From NCBI GenBank assembly GCA_913030825.1, contig CAJWCU010000005.1:124001-188000 (forward strand): a DNA stretch of 64,000 nt. The letters are read 5' to 3'. Below the pieces are notes generated by a model. The model was not told the DNA's origin. It saw only the letters and a program-made list of their open reading frames with translations, and made no database searches. This document shows positions 11,369 to 22,247 of the stretch, piece by piece (the stretch's first letter is position 1; each line of letters opens with the position of its first letter). The DNA is from an uncultured Rhodospirillaceae bacterium (GTDB taxonomy: Bacteria > Pseudomonadota > Alphaproteobacteria > Rhodospirillales > Casp-alpha2). Both the position numbers and the translations under genes were made by a program.

Positions 11369-12070
11369 TTAAGAAACAGCGCCGTCGTCGCGGCGGATCG
11401 TCTCGACCAGGCCGAACAGCCGCCGCGCCGTTTCCGGATCGACGCGACCGGTCACGCGGGTCGGGCGCCAATGGCGCTGAAAGGCCTTCAAGGCGGCCGA
11501 GAAATCCGAGACGTCGTAGCCGATTTCCGTCAGGGCATCGGCCAGGAGCGGCTGCTCCATCATCAGGTTGTCGCTCTCGTCGGGCCAGAGGCCGATGCCC
11601 TTTCCGGCCAGGCGTTCCCAGGGGAACAGTTCGCCGGGATCGGTCTTGCGCGTCGGCGCCACGTCGGAATGGCCGACCACGTTGCGGGGCGGGATCGGGT
11701 GGCGGGCGAGGACGCCGTGGCAGACGGCCTCCAGTTCCCGGATCTGGGCCTCTGGGAAGTCGCGGTAGCCGAATTCATGCCCCGGATTGACCAGTTCGAT
11801 CCCGATGGACCGGGCGTTGATGTCCGTGCGCCCCCGCCAATGGGCGACGCCCGCATGCCAGGCGCGGTTGGACTCGTCGACCAGCCGGTGGACGGTACCG
11901 TCCTCGTCGATCAGGTAATGGGCGGAGACCTCGGCCTCGGAATCCTTAAGGCGCGCCAGCGCCGCCTCCTTGGTTTCCATCCCGGTGTAGTGGAGCACCA
12001 GCATGTCCACGGTGAAGGCCGGGCCGCGGTCGTCGAAATTGGGACTGGGGTCGAGAACGATGTCTGACAT
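11369..12070 (-). CDS. N-acetylmuramoyl-L-alanine amidase, AmpD-like
   Basis: VLHYTGM, SAHYLIDEDGTVHRLVDESNRAWHAG, IGIELVNPG, GHSDVAPTRKTDPGELFPW: amidase_2 zinc ligand motifs. Confidence 0.92.
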   Translation of the reverse strand: MSDIVLDPSPNFDDRGPAFTVDMLVLHYTGMETKEAALARLKDSEAEVSAHYLIDEDGTVHRLVDESNRAWHAGVAHWRGRTDINARSIGIELVNPGHEFGYRDFPEAQIRELEAVCHGVLARHPIPPRNVVGHSDVAPTRKTDPGELFPWERLAGKGIGLWPDESDNLMMEQPLLADALTEIGYDVSDFSAALKAFQRHWRPTRVTGRVDPETARRLFGLVETIRRDDGAVS

Positions 12071-12112
12071 AAGACGGTGAGTATAGCGCAGGGCATGCCC
12101 GGGGCATGCGCC

Positions 12113-12880
12113 CTACTTCATGCCCCGTTCTTTTTCGATCTGGTCGTAGGCGGCGTTGATCGAGGCCATCTTTTCGTTGGCCAGATCGATGAATTCCTGC
12201 GGCATGCCGTCCGCCATCAGCTTGTCCGGATGATTTTCGCGGATCAGCTGGCGGTAGGCCTTCTTGATCTCGGCGTCGCTGTCGCTGCGCTTCACACCCA
12301 GGATTTCATAGGGATCGGCCTTCTTGTCCGGCTCGCCCCTGTCCATATGCATGGCCTTCAGGCGTTCAAACCCCTGCGGCGTGAAGCCGAAGATCAGGGC
12401 CGTGCGGCGTAGGAATTCCATTTCGCCGGGATGGACCTCGCCGTCGGCCTTGGCGATGTGGAACAAGGCCGCCAGAAGTTCTTCCAGCACCGCCGGTTCG
12501 CGGGCGAACATCATGGCGATCTGTTCGGCATAGGGCTCGTAACCGGTGGCGTCCTTGCGGGCTTCGTTGAAGAGCTTGCCGACGGCGGCTTCGTCCTCGG
12601 GTGGGACGTGGAACATCCGGCGGAAGGCGAGAATTTCGTCCTTCGACACGGCGCCGTCCGATTTCGCCATCTTGGCGGCCAGCACGATGACGGCCTGGGT
12701 GAAAGCGACCTGGCGGGCTTCGTTCGCCGCCTCGCCGTCCCCCATGTCGGGACCCAGGAGGGCTTCCTCTTCCTTGCGCTGGTCGTACATATGGCCGGCG
12801 ACGCCGCCGATGAGCGCGCCCAGCGGCCCGCCCATGGCGAAGCCGGCGACCCCGCCGATGACTTTGCCCCAAATACTCAT
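12113..12880 (-). CDS. DnaJ-domain/TerB-like protein (DjlA-type)
   Basis: N-terminal glycine-rich hydrophobic segment, TerB-like middle, C-terminal J domain with YRQLIRENHPDKL (HPD). Confidence 0.88.
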   Translation of the reverse strand: MSIWGKVIGGVAGFAMGGPLGALIGGVAGHMYDQRKEEEALLGPDMGDGEAANEARQVAFTQAVIVLAAKMAKSDGAVSKDEILAFRRMFHVPPEDEAAVGKLFNEARKDATGYEPYAEQIAMMFAREPAVLEELLAALFHIAKADGEVHPGEMEFLRRTALIFGFTPQGFERLKAMHMDRGEPDKKADPYEILGVKRSDSDAEIKKAYRQLIRENHPDKLMADGMPQEFIDLANEKMASINAAYDQIEKERGMK

Positions 12881-12953
12881 GCGTTTCGGATTTCCTTGGT
12901 AGCCGATAGGGCGCCCTGCGGCACGGGCCGAGGCACCCTTTTCAGCCCCCTTC

Positions 12954-13706
12954 TTACGACGGACCCAGACGCCCCGCCAAGGGGAGTTTCAGCGACAGGT
13001 CCTTTGGATCGATGCCGAAGGTCAGGCCCAGGATATTAATCTCCAGCCCCTCCTCGACCCCGGCCATGACGCCGAGCAGGCCGAACAGGGAAACCTGATA
13101 ACCGGTGCCGCTGGGCGTCTTGGCGGCGATCCCGCCCGGGATGTAGTCCTTGCCGATGGCCGTCGGCGGCAGGTCGAGCGCCAATTCCGGCACGGCGCGG
13201 GCGACATGGGCGGTGAAGGTATTGGAATTGGGGCCCGGCCAGACCGTATAGGACGTGTCGTAGGGGTAGGACCGGGCGGCGGCGTCGATCCGCTTGATCA
13301 TGTCGTCGACACCCTCGCCCCGCTTGTCGGCGAAAATTTCAGGCTCCGCCCCGAACCAGCGCTGATCCGGCTCCTTGTCCGTCACCACCAGGGCCGAACC
13401 GCCGTAGCGCGCCCGCCAGCCGACGATTTCGTAGACCGTGAAGGTATCGGCGTTCGTCGGCTTGGTGGCGATCCAGGTGTGGACGCCGAAAATGCCGCGC
13501 CAGGAAAACGCCCGGGCGCCATAGACCTGCACGATCGCTTCCTTGTGTTCGGCCGGGTCCGGCGCGATGCCCATCGGCTCGCGGCTCGCCGTGCGCCAAT
13601 CCGCCATGACGTTGTGTTTCCCGATGCCCACGGCCCCGCCGAGCACCAGGAGCAACAACAGCCCCTTGGCAACGGTCCGGAATGTTTTCGTTCTGAACAT
13701 AATCAA
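12954..13706 (-). CDS. DUF3750-like membrane-anchored protein
   Basis: N-terminal TM then VYGARAFSWRGIFGVHTWIATKP...YTVWPGPNSNTF; recognised as DUF3750-like from memory. Confidence 0.65.
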   Translation of the reverse strand: MIMFRTKTFRTVAKGLLLLLVLGGAVGIGKHNVMADWRTASREPMGIAPDPAEHKEAIVQVYGARAFSWRGIFGVHTWIATKPTNADTFTVYEIVGWRARYGGSALVVTDKEPDQRWFGAEPEIFADKRGEGVDDMIKRIDAAARSYPYDTSYTVWPGPNSNTFTAHVARAVPELALDLPPTAIGKDYIPGGIAAKTPSGTGYQVSLFGLLGVMAGVEEGLEINILGLTFGIDPKDLSLKLPLAGRLGPS

Positions 13707-13724
13707 TCTTACCTGCCGCCTAAT

Positions 13725-14732
13725 TTAGGCAGGCAAAAGGCGTTTTGCCAGTTGCCGCCATACGGCCGGCATCAAATAGATGGGAAACTGGCCGACGACG
13801 AAATAGAGCATGGTGTCCGGGTCGATGGCCGGGAGCAGAACCGCGATCAGGATCGCCAGGTTCCGGTTGCCCGAGGCGAAGGCGGCGGACAGGATCTTCA
13901 CCCGGTCCCAATCGCGCCGCATCGCCCGCCCGGCCAGCATGAACGCCCCCGCCCCCGCCAGTTGCAGGCCGATGAAGACGGCGAAGCTAAGGGCCGTCAC
14001 GAAAATCACATGCTCGGGGTCATCGGCGAAAGCCTCGGGCACCCCCGCCATCAGCCCCGCCGCGAAACCGACCAGCAACAGCACCGACACACCATGCAGC
14101 GGCACCCGCAACCTTTCCAGCCGGGCCTTGCCCAAAATCCGCTGGGCGATCACGGCGGCGACGAAGGTCGAGGCGACCAATGCCGCCAACCGCCCCATGA
14201 GATCGAGGGTCGAGAGCGGCGTCGCGACCAGATTGGTCGAGACGATGGGCAAGGTCAGCGGCACCAGGAACGTTTCCGCGACCAGGACCAGCAGCAAAAA
14301 CGCCCCGTCCAGACCGATGATCATACCGACGGCGGGCGTGGACATCAGCGGGCAGCTGGCCGCCGTCAGCACGACGGCGGTGATCAGGCCGGGGCTGAGG
14401 CCCGTATCCTTGACGATCGCCCAAGTCAGCACCGGGGTTATGGCCAGCATCCAGACCAGCGCCGTGCCCAAAAGGAAGGGCCGGCGGATATGCCCCATGA
14501 CGTCGGCCCAATCGATGTGGACCATGGAGACGAACATCAAAACCCAGACCATATGGGTCAGCCAGGGTTGCAGGTGGATCGTCACGCCGGGGAAGGCGAG
14601 GCCCGAAAACACGCCGACGGCCATCATCGTCGTCGCATGACGGCCGAGGAAGGCGAGGAGGGAAATCAGCGGCTGAAACAGGGGCATCTGGCGAATCCTA
14701 CGGTGGATCGGGCGGCATCCGGGCACTTGCAC
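13725..14732 (-). CDS. Bile acid:sodium symporter (BASS)-like membrane transporter
   Basis: Multi-TM protein with SGLAFPG...AASCPLMSTPAVGMIIGLDGAF and FASGNRNLAILIAV motifs. Confidence 0.65.
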   Translation of the reverse strand: MQVPGCRPIHRRIRQMPLFQPLISLLAFLGRHATTMMAVGVFSGLAFPGVTIHLQPWLTHMVWVLMFVSMVHIDWADVMGHIRRPFLLGTALVWMLAITPVLTWAIVKDTGLSPGLITAVVLTAASCPLMSTPAVGMIIGLDGAFLLLVLVAETFLVPLTLPIVSTNLVATPLSTLDLMGRLAALVASTFVAAVIAQRILGKARLERLRVPLHGVSVLLLVGFAAGLMAGVPEAFADDPEHVIFVTALSFAVFIGLQLAGAGAFMLAGRAMRRDWDRVKILSAAFASGNRNLAILIAVLLPAIDPDTMLYFVVGQFPIYLMPAVWRQLAKRLLPA

Positions 14733-14818
14733 GGCGGGCGATTATGGGGCAAACCCAAGCCTAGGCAATCGAACCTGTATACAATCCGAACAGCAAATCC
14801 CAAACCCCAGGAGCATCC

Positions 14819-15955
14819 ATGGCCGAACAGGTTGACACAGTCGTCATCGGCGCGGGCGTTGTCGGTCTCGCCACCGCCCGCACTCTGGCCCAGGCGGGCC
14901 GCGAAGTCGTCGTGCTGGAACAGGCCGACGATATCGGCACCGGCACCAGCTCGCGCAATTCCGAGGTCATCCACGGCGGTATCTATTACGCCAAGGATTC
15001 GCTGAAGGCGAAATGCTGCGTCAAGGGCAAGCAGATGCTCTACGAATACTGCGCATCACACGGCGTCGAACATAACCGCATCGGCAAGGTCATCGTCGCC
15101 ATTTCGGAAGACGAGATCCCCAAGCTGGAGGAATTGAAGCTCAAGGGCGAAGCCAACGGCGTGATGGACCTGGAATGGCTGGATCAGGCCCAGGTCAAGG
15201 CCATGGAGCCCAACGTCACCGCCGCGGCGGGCCTGTTGTCGCCGTCCACCGGCATCGTCGAAAGCCACGGCTACATGCTGTCGCTGCAGGGCGAGCTTGA
15301 AGACCGGGGCGGCATGATCGCCTTCAACACCCCTGTCGAAGGCGGCGAAGTCCTGCCCGATGGGCGCATGCGCATCCGGGCCGGCGGCGAGGCGCCGATG
15401 GAACTGGACTGCCAACTGGTGGTCAACGCCGGCGGCCTATACGCCCAGCATATCGCCCGCGCGGTCGACGGCATCCCGGCGGACACGATCCCCGGCTCCT
15501 ACTACGCCAAGGGCCATTACTTCACCTACCCCGGTAAAAGCCCGTTCAACCACCTGATCTACCCGGCCCCGGTGCCGGGCGGCCTGGGCACCCATTCGAC
15601 CCTGGACCTGGGCGGCGGCACAAAGTTCGGCCCCGACGTCGAATGGCTGGATATCACGCACCCGAGCGAAATCGACTACAAGGTCGACGAGAGCCGGGTC
15701 GATAGCTTCTACACCGCGATCCGCCGTTATTGGCCGGGCCTGCCCGACGGCGCGCTGTCGCCGGGCTACACGGGCGTGCGGCCCAAGCTGACCAACAGCA
15801 ACGACAAGTACGCCGCCGACTTCGTCATCCAGGGCGCCGACGTCCATGGCCTTCCGGCCTATGTGGCGCTATACGGCATCGAAAGCCCGGGCCTGACCTC
15901 GTCCCTGGCGATCGCCGCCGAGGTCAAGGCGCTGGTGGACAGCCAGGCGGCGTAA
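14819..15955 (+). CDS. FAD-dependent oxidoreductase, L-2-hydroxyglutarate oxidase-like (DAO family)
   Basis: VVIGAGVVGLATARTLA Rossmann motif, SSRNSEVIHGGIYYAKDSLKAKCCVKGK. Confidence 0.85.
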   Translation: MAEQVDTVVIGAGVVGLATARTLAQAGREVVVLEQADDIGTGTSSRNSEVIHGGIYYAKDSLKAKCCVKGKQMLYEYCASHGVEHNRIGKVIVAISEDEIPKLEELKLKGEANGVMDLEWLDQAQVKAMEPNVTAAAGLLSPSTGIVESHGYMLSLQGELEDRGGMIAFNTPVEGGEVLPDGRMRIRAGGEAPMELDCQLVVNAGGLYAQHIARAVDGIPADTIPGSYYAKGHYFTYPGKSPFNHLIYPAPVPGGLGTHSTLDLGGGTKFGPDVEWLDITHPSEIDYKVDESRVDSFYTAIRRYWPGLPDGALSPGYTGVRPKLTNSNDKYAADFVIQGADVHGLPAYVALYGIESPGLTSSLAIAAEVKALVDSQAA

Positions 15956-15961
15956 GGAACG

Positions 15962-17005
15962 TTATTCGGCGGCCACGGCCTGACCGAAGATACGTTGATA
16001 GCGCTCGGTATACTTGTCCCAGACTTCCGGGTTCTTCAGACGCGGGGGTTTCTCGCCGCGCAGGATCACCATCCACTGTTCGGCCGCCGCCTTCGACATG
16101 TTGTAATTGCATTCGTGCGTGACGCCCGCGTTGTGCGGCGACAGCAACACGTTGTCGAAGTCGGTGAAACGGTTGGTCGCATTACCGGTGGGTTCGATGT
16201 CGAACACGTCCAGCCCGGCGCCTTGAATGCGGTTTTCCTTCAATGCCGCGATCAGCGCATCCTCGTCAGCGATGCCGCCCCGCGCAGTGGTGATGAAATA
16301 GGACGTCGGCTTCATCAGGGAAAACGCCTTCTCGCCGACCATGCCGCGCGTCTCGTCCGTCAGCGGGCAGTTGACGGAAACGATATCGGCCTCGCGGAAC
16401 AGCGTGTCGAAATCGACCTTGTCGGCGCCGCGATCGGCGAAGTCGGCATCGGTGATGTAGGGGTCGTAGGCGATGGCCTTGGCGCCGAAGATTTTCACGT
16501 ACCCGGCGACCAGGCGTCCGATGTTCCCCAACCCGATGATCCCCACCGTCTTGCCGGTCAGTTCAGAGCCGATGTAGTCCAGGCGGCTGATCTTGGCGTT
16601 GGCACGAATCGCCTTGTCCGTCTGGGCGATCTGCTTCGACAGCGTCAGGGCCAGGCCCAGGACGTGCTGCGCCACGGAGACGGAATTGGCGCCGGAATTG
16701 TTGACCACCATGATGCCGAGATCGTTGCACGCCTCGACATCCATCATGTCGTAGCCCGCGCCCGTCGCCGAAACGGCCAGCAGATTGGGGCAGCGTTCCA
16801 GAAACGACCGCGTCGGATACCAGGCTTCCGGCGTTTCGTTGGTCGGCAGGAACTGGGCGCCGTGGACCTGGGCCAATTGGGCCCAGTTTTCATCCGCATC
16901 GGCGTCGAAGGCGATGCGTTGGGTGGTGATGCCCGGCGCGTCGGCCAGGATCTCGAGGGCGACGGGATCCATGAAATTCTGGAAATAGGCGAGCGTGCGG
17001 GTCAT
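15962..17005 (-). CDS. D-isomer-specific 2-hydroxyacid dehydrogenase
   Basis: GKTVGIIGLGNIGRLVAGYVKIFGAKAIAYDPY, NCPLTDETRGMV, TARGGIADEDAL, LSPHNAGVT. Confidence 0.92.
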   Translation of the reverse strand: MTRTLAYFQNFMDPVALEILADAPGITTQRIAFDADADENWAQLAQVHGAQFLPTNETPEAWYPTRSFLERCPNLLAVSATGAGYDMMDVEACNDLGIMVVNNSGANSVSVAQHVLGLALTLSKQIAQTDKAIRANAKISRLDYIGSELTGKTVGIIGLGNIGRLVAGYVKIFGAKAIAYDPYITDADFADRGADKVDFDTLFREADIVSVNCPLTDETRGMVGEKAFSLMKPTSYFITTARGGIADEDALIAALKENRIQGAGLDVFDIEPTGNATNRFTDFDNVLLSPHNAGVTHECNYNMSKAAAEQWMVILRGEKPPRLKNPEVWDKYTERYQRIFGQAVAAE

Positions 17006-17105
17006 CGGTGTGACGGTCCTTGGTTGTTTTCTCCCAGGCGCCGTTTTAAACCAGACGACCGCGTGAGAAAACGTTGATGCGTTTCATTTTATCGGGCCCG
17101 ACCGA

Positions 17106-20100
17106 ATGACACCTCCCGAACAGCAGAAAACCGCCGCCGGCTGGCACGTCTGGATCGACCGGGGCGGCACCTTCACGGACCTCGTGGGGCGCGCCCCGGA
17201 CGGGCAGCTGACGACGCACAAGCTGCTGTCGGAAAATTCGGAGCAATACGAAGACGCGGCCCTGCAGGGTATTCGCGACCTGATCGGCGTCAGCGCAGGC
17301 GAAACGATCCCCGAAGGTGCGGTCGAGGTCGTCAAGATGGGTACCACCGTCGCGACCAACGCCTTGCTGGAGCGTAAGGGCGACCGGACGGTTCTGGTCA
17401 TCACCGAAGGCTTCGGCGATGCGCTCCGCATCGGATATCAGGCGCGGCCCGATATCTTCGCGCGGCATATCGTCCTGCCGGAAATGCTTTATGAACGGGT
17501 CATCGAAACCGGCGAGCGATTAAACGCCCAGGGCGAGACGTTGACGCCGCTGGACGAGGGCCGCCTGCGGGCGGGCCTGCAAGACGCCTACGGCGCCGGC
17601 ATCCGCGCCGCCGCCGTCGTCTTCATGCACGGCTACCGCTATTCGGCGCACGAACGCCGGGCGGCCGAGATCGCCCGCGAAATCGGCTTCACCCAGGTCT
17701 CGACCAGCCACGAGGTCAGCCCCTTGATGAAACTGGTCAGCCGGGGCGACACCACGGTCGTCGACGCCTACCTGTCGCCGATCCTGCGGCGCTACGTCGA
17801 TCGGGTGGCGGCGGACCTGGGGGATACCCGCCTGCAATTCATGCAATCGAATGGCGGGTTGACCGACGCGCGATTGTTCCAGGGCAAGGATTCGATCCTG
17901 TCGGGCCCGGCAGGCGGCGTCGTCGGTATGGTCGAGACGGCCCGCATGGCGGGTTTCGACAAGATCATCGGTTTCGACATGGGCGGCACCTCGACCGACG
18001 TCTCCCATTACGACGGCGAGTACGAGCGCACCTTCGAGACCCAGGTCGCGGGCGTGCGCATGCGCGCCCCCATGATGAACATCCACACCGTCGCGGCGGG
18101 CGGAGGGTCGATCCTGCATTTCGACGGCGCGAGATATAGGGTGGGGCCGGACAGCGCCGGCGCCGATCCGGGCCCGGCCTGCTACCGCCGGGGCGGGCCG
18201 CTGACCGTCACCGACTGCAACGTCATGCTGGGCAAGGTGCAGCCGAAATACTTCCCCAATCTGTTCGGCCCCAAGGCGGACCAGCCGCTGGACGCCCTGG
18301 CCGTGCGCCGGGGCTTCGAAAAGATGGCGAAGACCATCCACGAGCAGACCGGCGACGACCGGACACCGGAAGAAGTCGCCGAGGGCTTCCTGCAGATCGC
18401 CGTTGAGAACATGGCCAACGCGATCAAGAAGATTTCCGTCCAACGCGGCCACGACGTGACCGGCTACGTACTGAATTGCTTCGGCGGAGCGGCGGGTCAG
18501 CATGCCTGCTTGGTCGCCGACGCGCTGGGCATGAACACGGCCTTCCTGCATCCCTTCGCGGGCGTGTTGTCGGCCTACGGCATGGGCCTGGCCGATGTGC
18601 GGGCGATCCGCGAAAAGGCGGTCGAAGCACCGCTTGCCGCCGGGCTGACCGCCCCCCTGATGGAAATGATCGAAGACCTGGAGAAAGATGCCCGGGCGGA
18701 GATCGAGGCCCAGGGCATTCCGTCGGATTTGATCGACGTCCAGCGCCACGCCCATCTTCGCTACAAAGGCACGGACACGGCCCTGATGGTCGCCTTCGGC
18801 GACCGCAGCAAGATGACCGAGGAATTCGAAGCCCTGCACCGCCAGCGCTATGGCTTCACCGCCCCCGGCCGGGGCCATGTGATCGAGGCGATCTCGGTCG
18901 AGGTCGTCGGCCGCGCGGGCCTGGCCGAGGACCCGGACATCGAGGACATTCCCGGCGTCGCGGCCCTGCGCCCCATGGATACGGTTCGCATGGTCTCGGG
19001 CGGCGAGCCTTATGAGACGCCCGTCTACAAGACCGAAGCCCTGTTGCCCGGCGACCGCCTGGTCGGTCCGGCGATCCTGGTCGAAAATACGTCCACCATT
19101 ATCGTCGAGGCCGGATGGGCCGCCGAGATGACCCGCAAGGGCCACCTGATCCTGACCCGCGCCGAGGCGCGGCCGGAAACCCACGCCATCGGCACGCAGG
19201 CCGATCCGGTGATGCTGGAGATTTTCAACAATCTGTTCATGTCGATCGCCGAACAGATGGGCACGACCCTGGCCAACACCAGCTATTCCGTGAACATCAA
19301 GGAACGCCTCGATTTCTCCTGCGCCGTGTTCGACCGGCATGGTGAGCTGATCGCCAACGCGCCGCACATCCCGGTCCACCTGGGCTCCATGGGTGAAAGC
19401 ATTCGCGCCGTCATGGACGGCAACAAGGGCAAAATGGAACCGGGCAACGTCTATGCCCTGAACGCGCCCTATAACGGCGGCACGCACCTGCCGGACGTCA
19501 CGGTCATTACCCCCGTGTTCGACGGGGCGGGCGAAGAGATTCTTTTCTACGTCGGCTCGCGCGGCCATCACGCCGATATCGGCGGCATCACCCCCGGCTC
19601 CATGCCGCCCAATTCGACGACGGTCGAGGAAGAAGGTGTGCTGATCGACAATTTCTTGTTGGTCGAACGGGGCGATTTGCGGGAAGAGGCGCTCCGCGAA
19701 CTTCTCTGCGGCGGGCCCTATCCTGTGCGGAACTTCGACCAGAACCTGGCCGACCTGGGGGCGCAAATCGCGGCCAACGAAAAGGGCGCCCAGGAACTGC
19801 GCAAGATGGTCGACCATTTCGGCCTGGATACGGTCTGGGCCTATATGGACCACGTCCAGGACAACGCCGAGGAAAGCCTGCGCCGGGTGCTGGACGTGCT
19901 GACCGACGGCCATTTCCGAAGCGAGATGGACAACGGCGCCGTGATCGACGTGAAGATCACGGTCGACCGGGAAAAGCGCGAGGCGACCCTGGATTTCTCC
20001 GGCTCTTCCGCGCAACTGGGCAGCAATTTCAACGCCCCCTCCGCCGTCTGCCATGCGGCGGTTCTTTATGTCTTCCGCACGCTGATCGACGACGACATTC

Positions 20101-20729
20101 CCTTGAACGCGGGCTGCCTGAAACCGTTGAATCTGATCATCCCCGAAGGCTCCATGCTGTCGCCCACTTACCCGGCCGCCGTGGTCGCGGGCAACGTGGA
20201 AACCAGCATGGCGATCACCGACGCGCTCTACGGTGCCTTGGGCGTTCTGGCGTCCAGCCAGGGAACCTGCAACAACTTCACCTTCGGCAACGACCGGCAT
20301 CAGTATTACGAGACGATCTGCGGCGGCTCCGGCGCGGGACCGGATTTCGACGGCACGGACGCCGTCCATTGCCATATGACGAATACCCGCCTGACCGATC
20401 CGGAAGTTTTGGAATGGCGGTTCCCGGTGATGCTCGACCGCTTCGAAATCCGCCGTGGCTCCGGCGGGCCGGGGGCTCATCATGGCGGCGCCGGGGTGAT
20501 CCGCCGGGTCAAGTTCCTGGAGGACATGACGGCGGCGATTCTGTCCAGCCACCGCCGCAACCCGCCGCAGGGCATCGACGGCGGTGGTGACGGCAAACTG
20601 GGCCGAAACGCCGTCGAATACGCCGACGGCCGCATCGAAGAACTGACCGGCACGGACCGCCGCGACCTGAAACCCGGCGATGTCTTCATCATCGAAACGC
20701 CGGGCGGCGGCGGCTTCGGCGCGGCCTGA
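17106..20729 (+). CDS. Fused hydantoinase A/B (5-oxoprolinase-type) protein
   Basis: 1207 aa; HyuA part ([37 protein letters not shown]) and HyuB part ([53 protein letters not shown]). Confidence 0.93.
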   Translation: MTPPEQQKTAAGWHVWIDRGGTFTDLVGRAPDGQLTTHKLLSENSEQYEDAALQGIRDLIGVSAGETIPEGAVEVVKMGTTVATNALLERKGDRTVLVITEGFGDALRIGYQARPDIFARHIVLPEMLYERVIETGERLNAQGETLTPLDEGRLRAGLQDAYGAGIRAAAVVFMHGYRYSAHERRAAEIAREIGFTQVSTSHEVSPLMKLVSRGDTTVVDAYLSPILRRYVDRVAADLGDTRLQFMQSNGGLTDARLFQGKDSILSGPAGGVVGMVETARMAGFDKIIGFDMGGTSTDVSHYDGEYERTFETQVAGVRMRAPMMNIHTVAAGGGSILHFDGARYRVGPDSAGADPGPACYRRGGPLTVTDCNVMLGKVQPKYFPNLFGPKADQPLDALAVRRGFEKMAKTIHEQTGDDRTPEEVAEGFLQIAVENMANAIKKISVQRGHDVTGYVLNCFGGAAGQHACLVADALGMNTAFLHPFAGVLSAYGMGLADVRAIREKAVEAPLAAGLTAPLMEMIEDLEKDARAEIEAQGIPSDLIDVQRHAHLRYKGTDTALMVAFGDRSKMTEEFEALHRQRYGFTAPGRGHVIEAISVEVVGRAGLAEDPDIEDIPGVAALRPMDTVRMVSGGEPYETPVYKTEALLPGDRLVGPAILVENTSTIIVEAGWAAEMTRKGHLILTRAEARPETHAIGTQADPVMLEIFNNLFMSIAEQMGTTLANTSYSVNIKERLDFSCAVFDRHGELIANAPHIPVHLGSMGESIRAVMDGNKGKMEPGNVYALNAPYNGGTHLPDVTVITPVFDGAGEEILFYVGSRGHHADIGGITPGSMPPNSTTVEEEGVLIDNFLLVERGDLREEALRELLCGGPYPVRNFDQNLADLGAQIAANEKGAQELRKMVDHFGLDTVWAYMDHVQDNAEESLRRVLDVLTDGHFRSEMDNGAVIDVKITVDREKREATLDFSGSSAQLGSNFNAPSAVCHAAVLYVFRTLIDDDIPLNAGCLKPLNLIIPEGSMLSPTYPAAVVAGNVETSMAITDALYGALGVLASSQGTCNNFTFGNDRHQYYETICGGSGAGPDFDGTDAVHCHMTNTRLTDPEVLEWRFPVMLDRFEIRRGSGGPGAHHGGAGVIRRVKFLEDMTAAILSSHRRNPPQGIDGGGDGKLGRNAVEYADGRIEELTGTDRRDLKPGDVFIIETPGGGGFGAA

Positions 20730-20866
20730 GGCGCCCTTAACCGGCCTTTAACCCCGAAAACCTATAAGAATCATTAGGTTCGCCGACCCGATTCGGCGGT
20801 CGTTTGACCGCGCCCGGCGGCGCGCCTAGACTCTGTTTCGCGACGTGCTCGAGGGAGTTCAATCCG

Positions 20867-22189
20867 GTGCTGAAGCGCAGGTTTTCCGGTCTGGCCGTGA
20901 TCGCGGCAGCGTTAGCGGCAGTCATGCCGATGATGCCGGGCACCGCCCATGCGGCGGCGCTGGAGATCGAGCTTGCGCGCCTGGTCACCAACCATCCGGA
21001 CATCCTGTCCGCCCGCAATACCCTGGAAAGCAACCGACAGGGTATCGACGTCGCCAAGGCCGCGCGCCTGCCGAGCCTGAGCATGACCGGTGACGCATCC
21101 CGGGAGTTCATCGACAGCCCGTCGACCCGTGCCTCGGGCTCCAAGAGCATCAATAACAAGAACACCACGACCTTCACGCTGACGCAGAACCTATTCGACG
21201 GCTATGCCACGAAAGCCGCGATCCGGATCGCCGAATTGAACGAACATCTGGCGAGCATCTCTCTGGAAGGCACGCGCCAGAACACCCTGTTCGCGGGCAT
21301 TCGCGCGTATATCACGGTGCTGCGCCAGATGCGCCTGTTGGGCATCACCATCGAAAGCGAAGGCCGTATCCAGCGCCAGTTGAACCTGGAAGACGAACGG
21401 GTGCGCCGGGGCTCCGGCATCGCGGTCGACGTGCTGCAGGCCAAATCGCGCCTGCAGGTCGCCAAGGAACGGCGCGTCGGCTTCGAAGGCCAATTGCGCG
21501 ACGCCATGTCACGATATCAGCAGGTCTTCGGCTTCCCGCCCAATCTGGAAGACATGTACGACCCCCGCCCGCCGGTCGACGCCGTGCCCAGCGAATTGGA
21601 CCGGGCGCTGGCCATCGCCCTGGTGGAGAACCCGGCGGTCCGCGAGGCCGGCACCAGCATCGACATCACCCGCCAACGCGAGGTCGAGGCCAAATCGAGC
21701 CTTTACCCGACCATCGACCTGCAGGGCGAATACAACATCGAACAGAACAACGGCGGTGTGGTCGGCACCCGGCGCGACTATACGGTCGGATTTCAGGCGG
21801 ATTGGGAGCTGTTTTCCGGTTTCTCGACCCGGTCTTCGACCCTGCGCGCGGCCTACGACACCGCCGCCAACCGCAACAAATTGCAGGCCGCCGCGCGCAC
21901 CGTGGAGGAACAGGTGCGCCTTGCCTGGCAGGCGCTGCTGACCGCGCGGGAACGGGTGATCCTGTTGGAGAACGCCGTGAACATCGCGTCGGAAGTGGCG
22001 CAAAGCCGCCGCAAACTGCGGGCCGCCGGTAAGGAAACGGTGATCAACGTTCTCGACGCCGAGAACGAGGTCAACAATGCCCAGATCAACTTCACCACCG
22101 CCTCATACGACGAGAAGACAGCGGCCTATCAGTTGCTGCTCGCCCTCGGCCGACTTGATCCCTTGAGCCTGAACCTCGTGCTGGAGTAA
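20867..22189 (+). CDS. TolC-family outer membrane efflux protein (GTG start proposed)
   Basis: Signal peptide then LTQNLFDGYATKAAI, LQAKSRLQVAKERR, ALAIALVENPAV, LFSGFSTRSSTLRAAYD, NVLDAENEVNNAQINF. Confidence 0.9.
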   Translation: MLKRRFSGLAVIAAALAAVMPMMPGTAHAAALEIELARLVTNHPDILSARNTLESNRQGIDVAKAARLPSLSMTGDASREFIDSPSTRASGSKSINNKNTTTFTLTQNLFDGYATKAAIRIAELNEHLASISLEGTRQNTLFAGIRAYITVLRQMRLLGITIESEGRIQRQLNLEDERVRRGSGIAVDVLQAKSRLQVAKERRVGFEGQLRDAMSRYQQVFGFPPNLEDMYDPRPPVDAVPSELDRALAIALVENPAVREAGTSIDITRQREVEAKSSLYPTIDLQGEYNIEQNNGGVVGTRRDYTVGFQADWELFSGFSTRSSTLRAAYDTAANRNKLQAAARTVEEQVRLAWQALLTARERVILLENAVNIASEVAQSRRKLRAAGKETVINVLDAENEVNNAQINFTTASYDEKTAAYQLLLALGRLDPLSLNLVLE

Positions 22190-22247
22190 ACCCATCAGGC
22201 ACCCTTTCCGCCCCGCCCCGGGGCCAGCCTGATAAGGAACCCCGGTC

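Noticed and set aside
13206-15005. 599-aa plus-strand ORF
   Set aside because: Antisense to the DUF3750-like and BASS-like genes, and its end overlaps the start of the real 14819 gene in another frame.
16007-16016. CGGTATACTT as an additional GTATAC operator
   Set aside because: Lies inside the C-terminal coding region of the 2-hydroxyacid dehydrogenase; likely chance.
17520-20552. 1010-aa minus-strand ORF
   Set aside because: Antisense to the fused HyuA/HyuB gene; low-complexity Arg/His/Gly/Asp-rich translation typical of GC-rich shadow ORFs.
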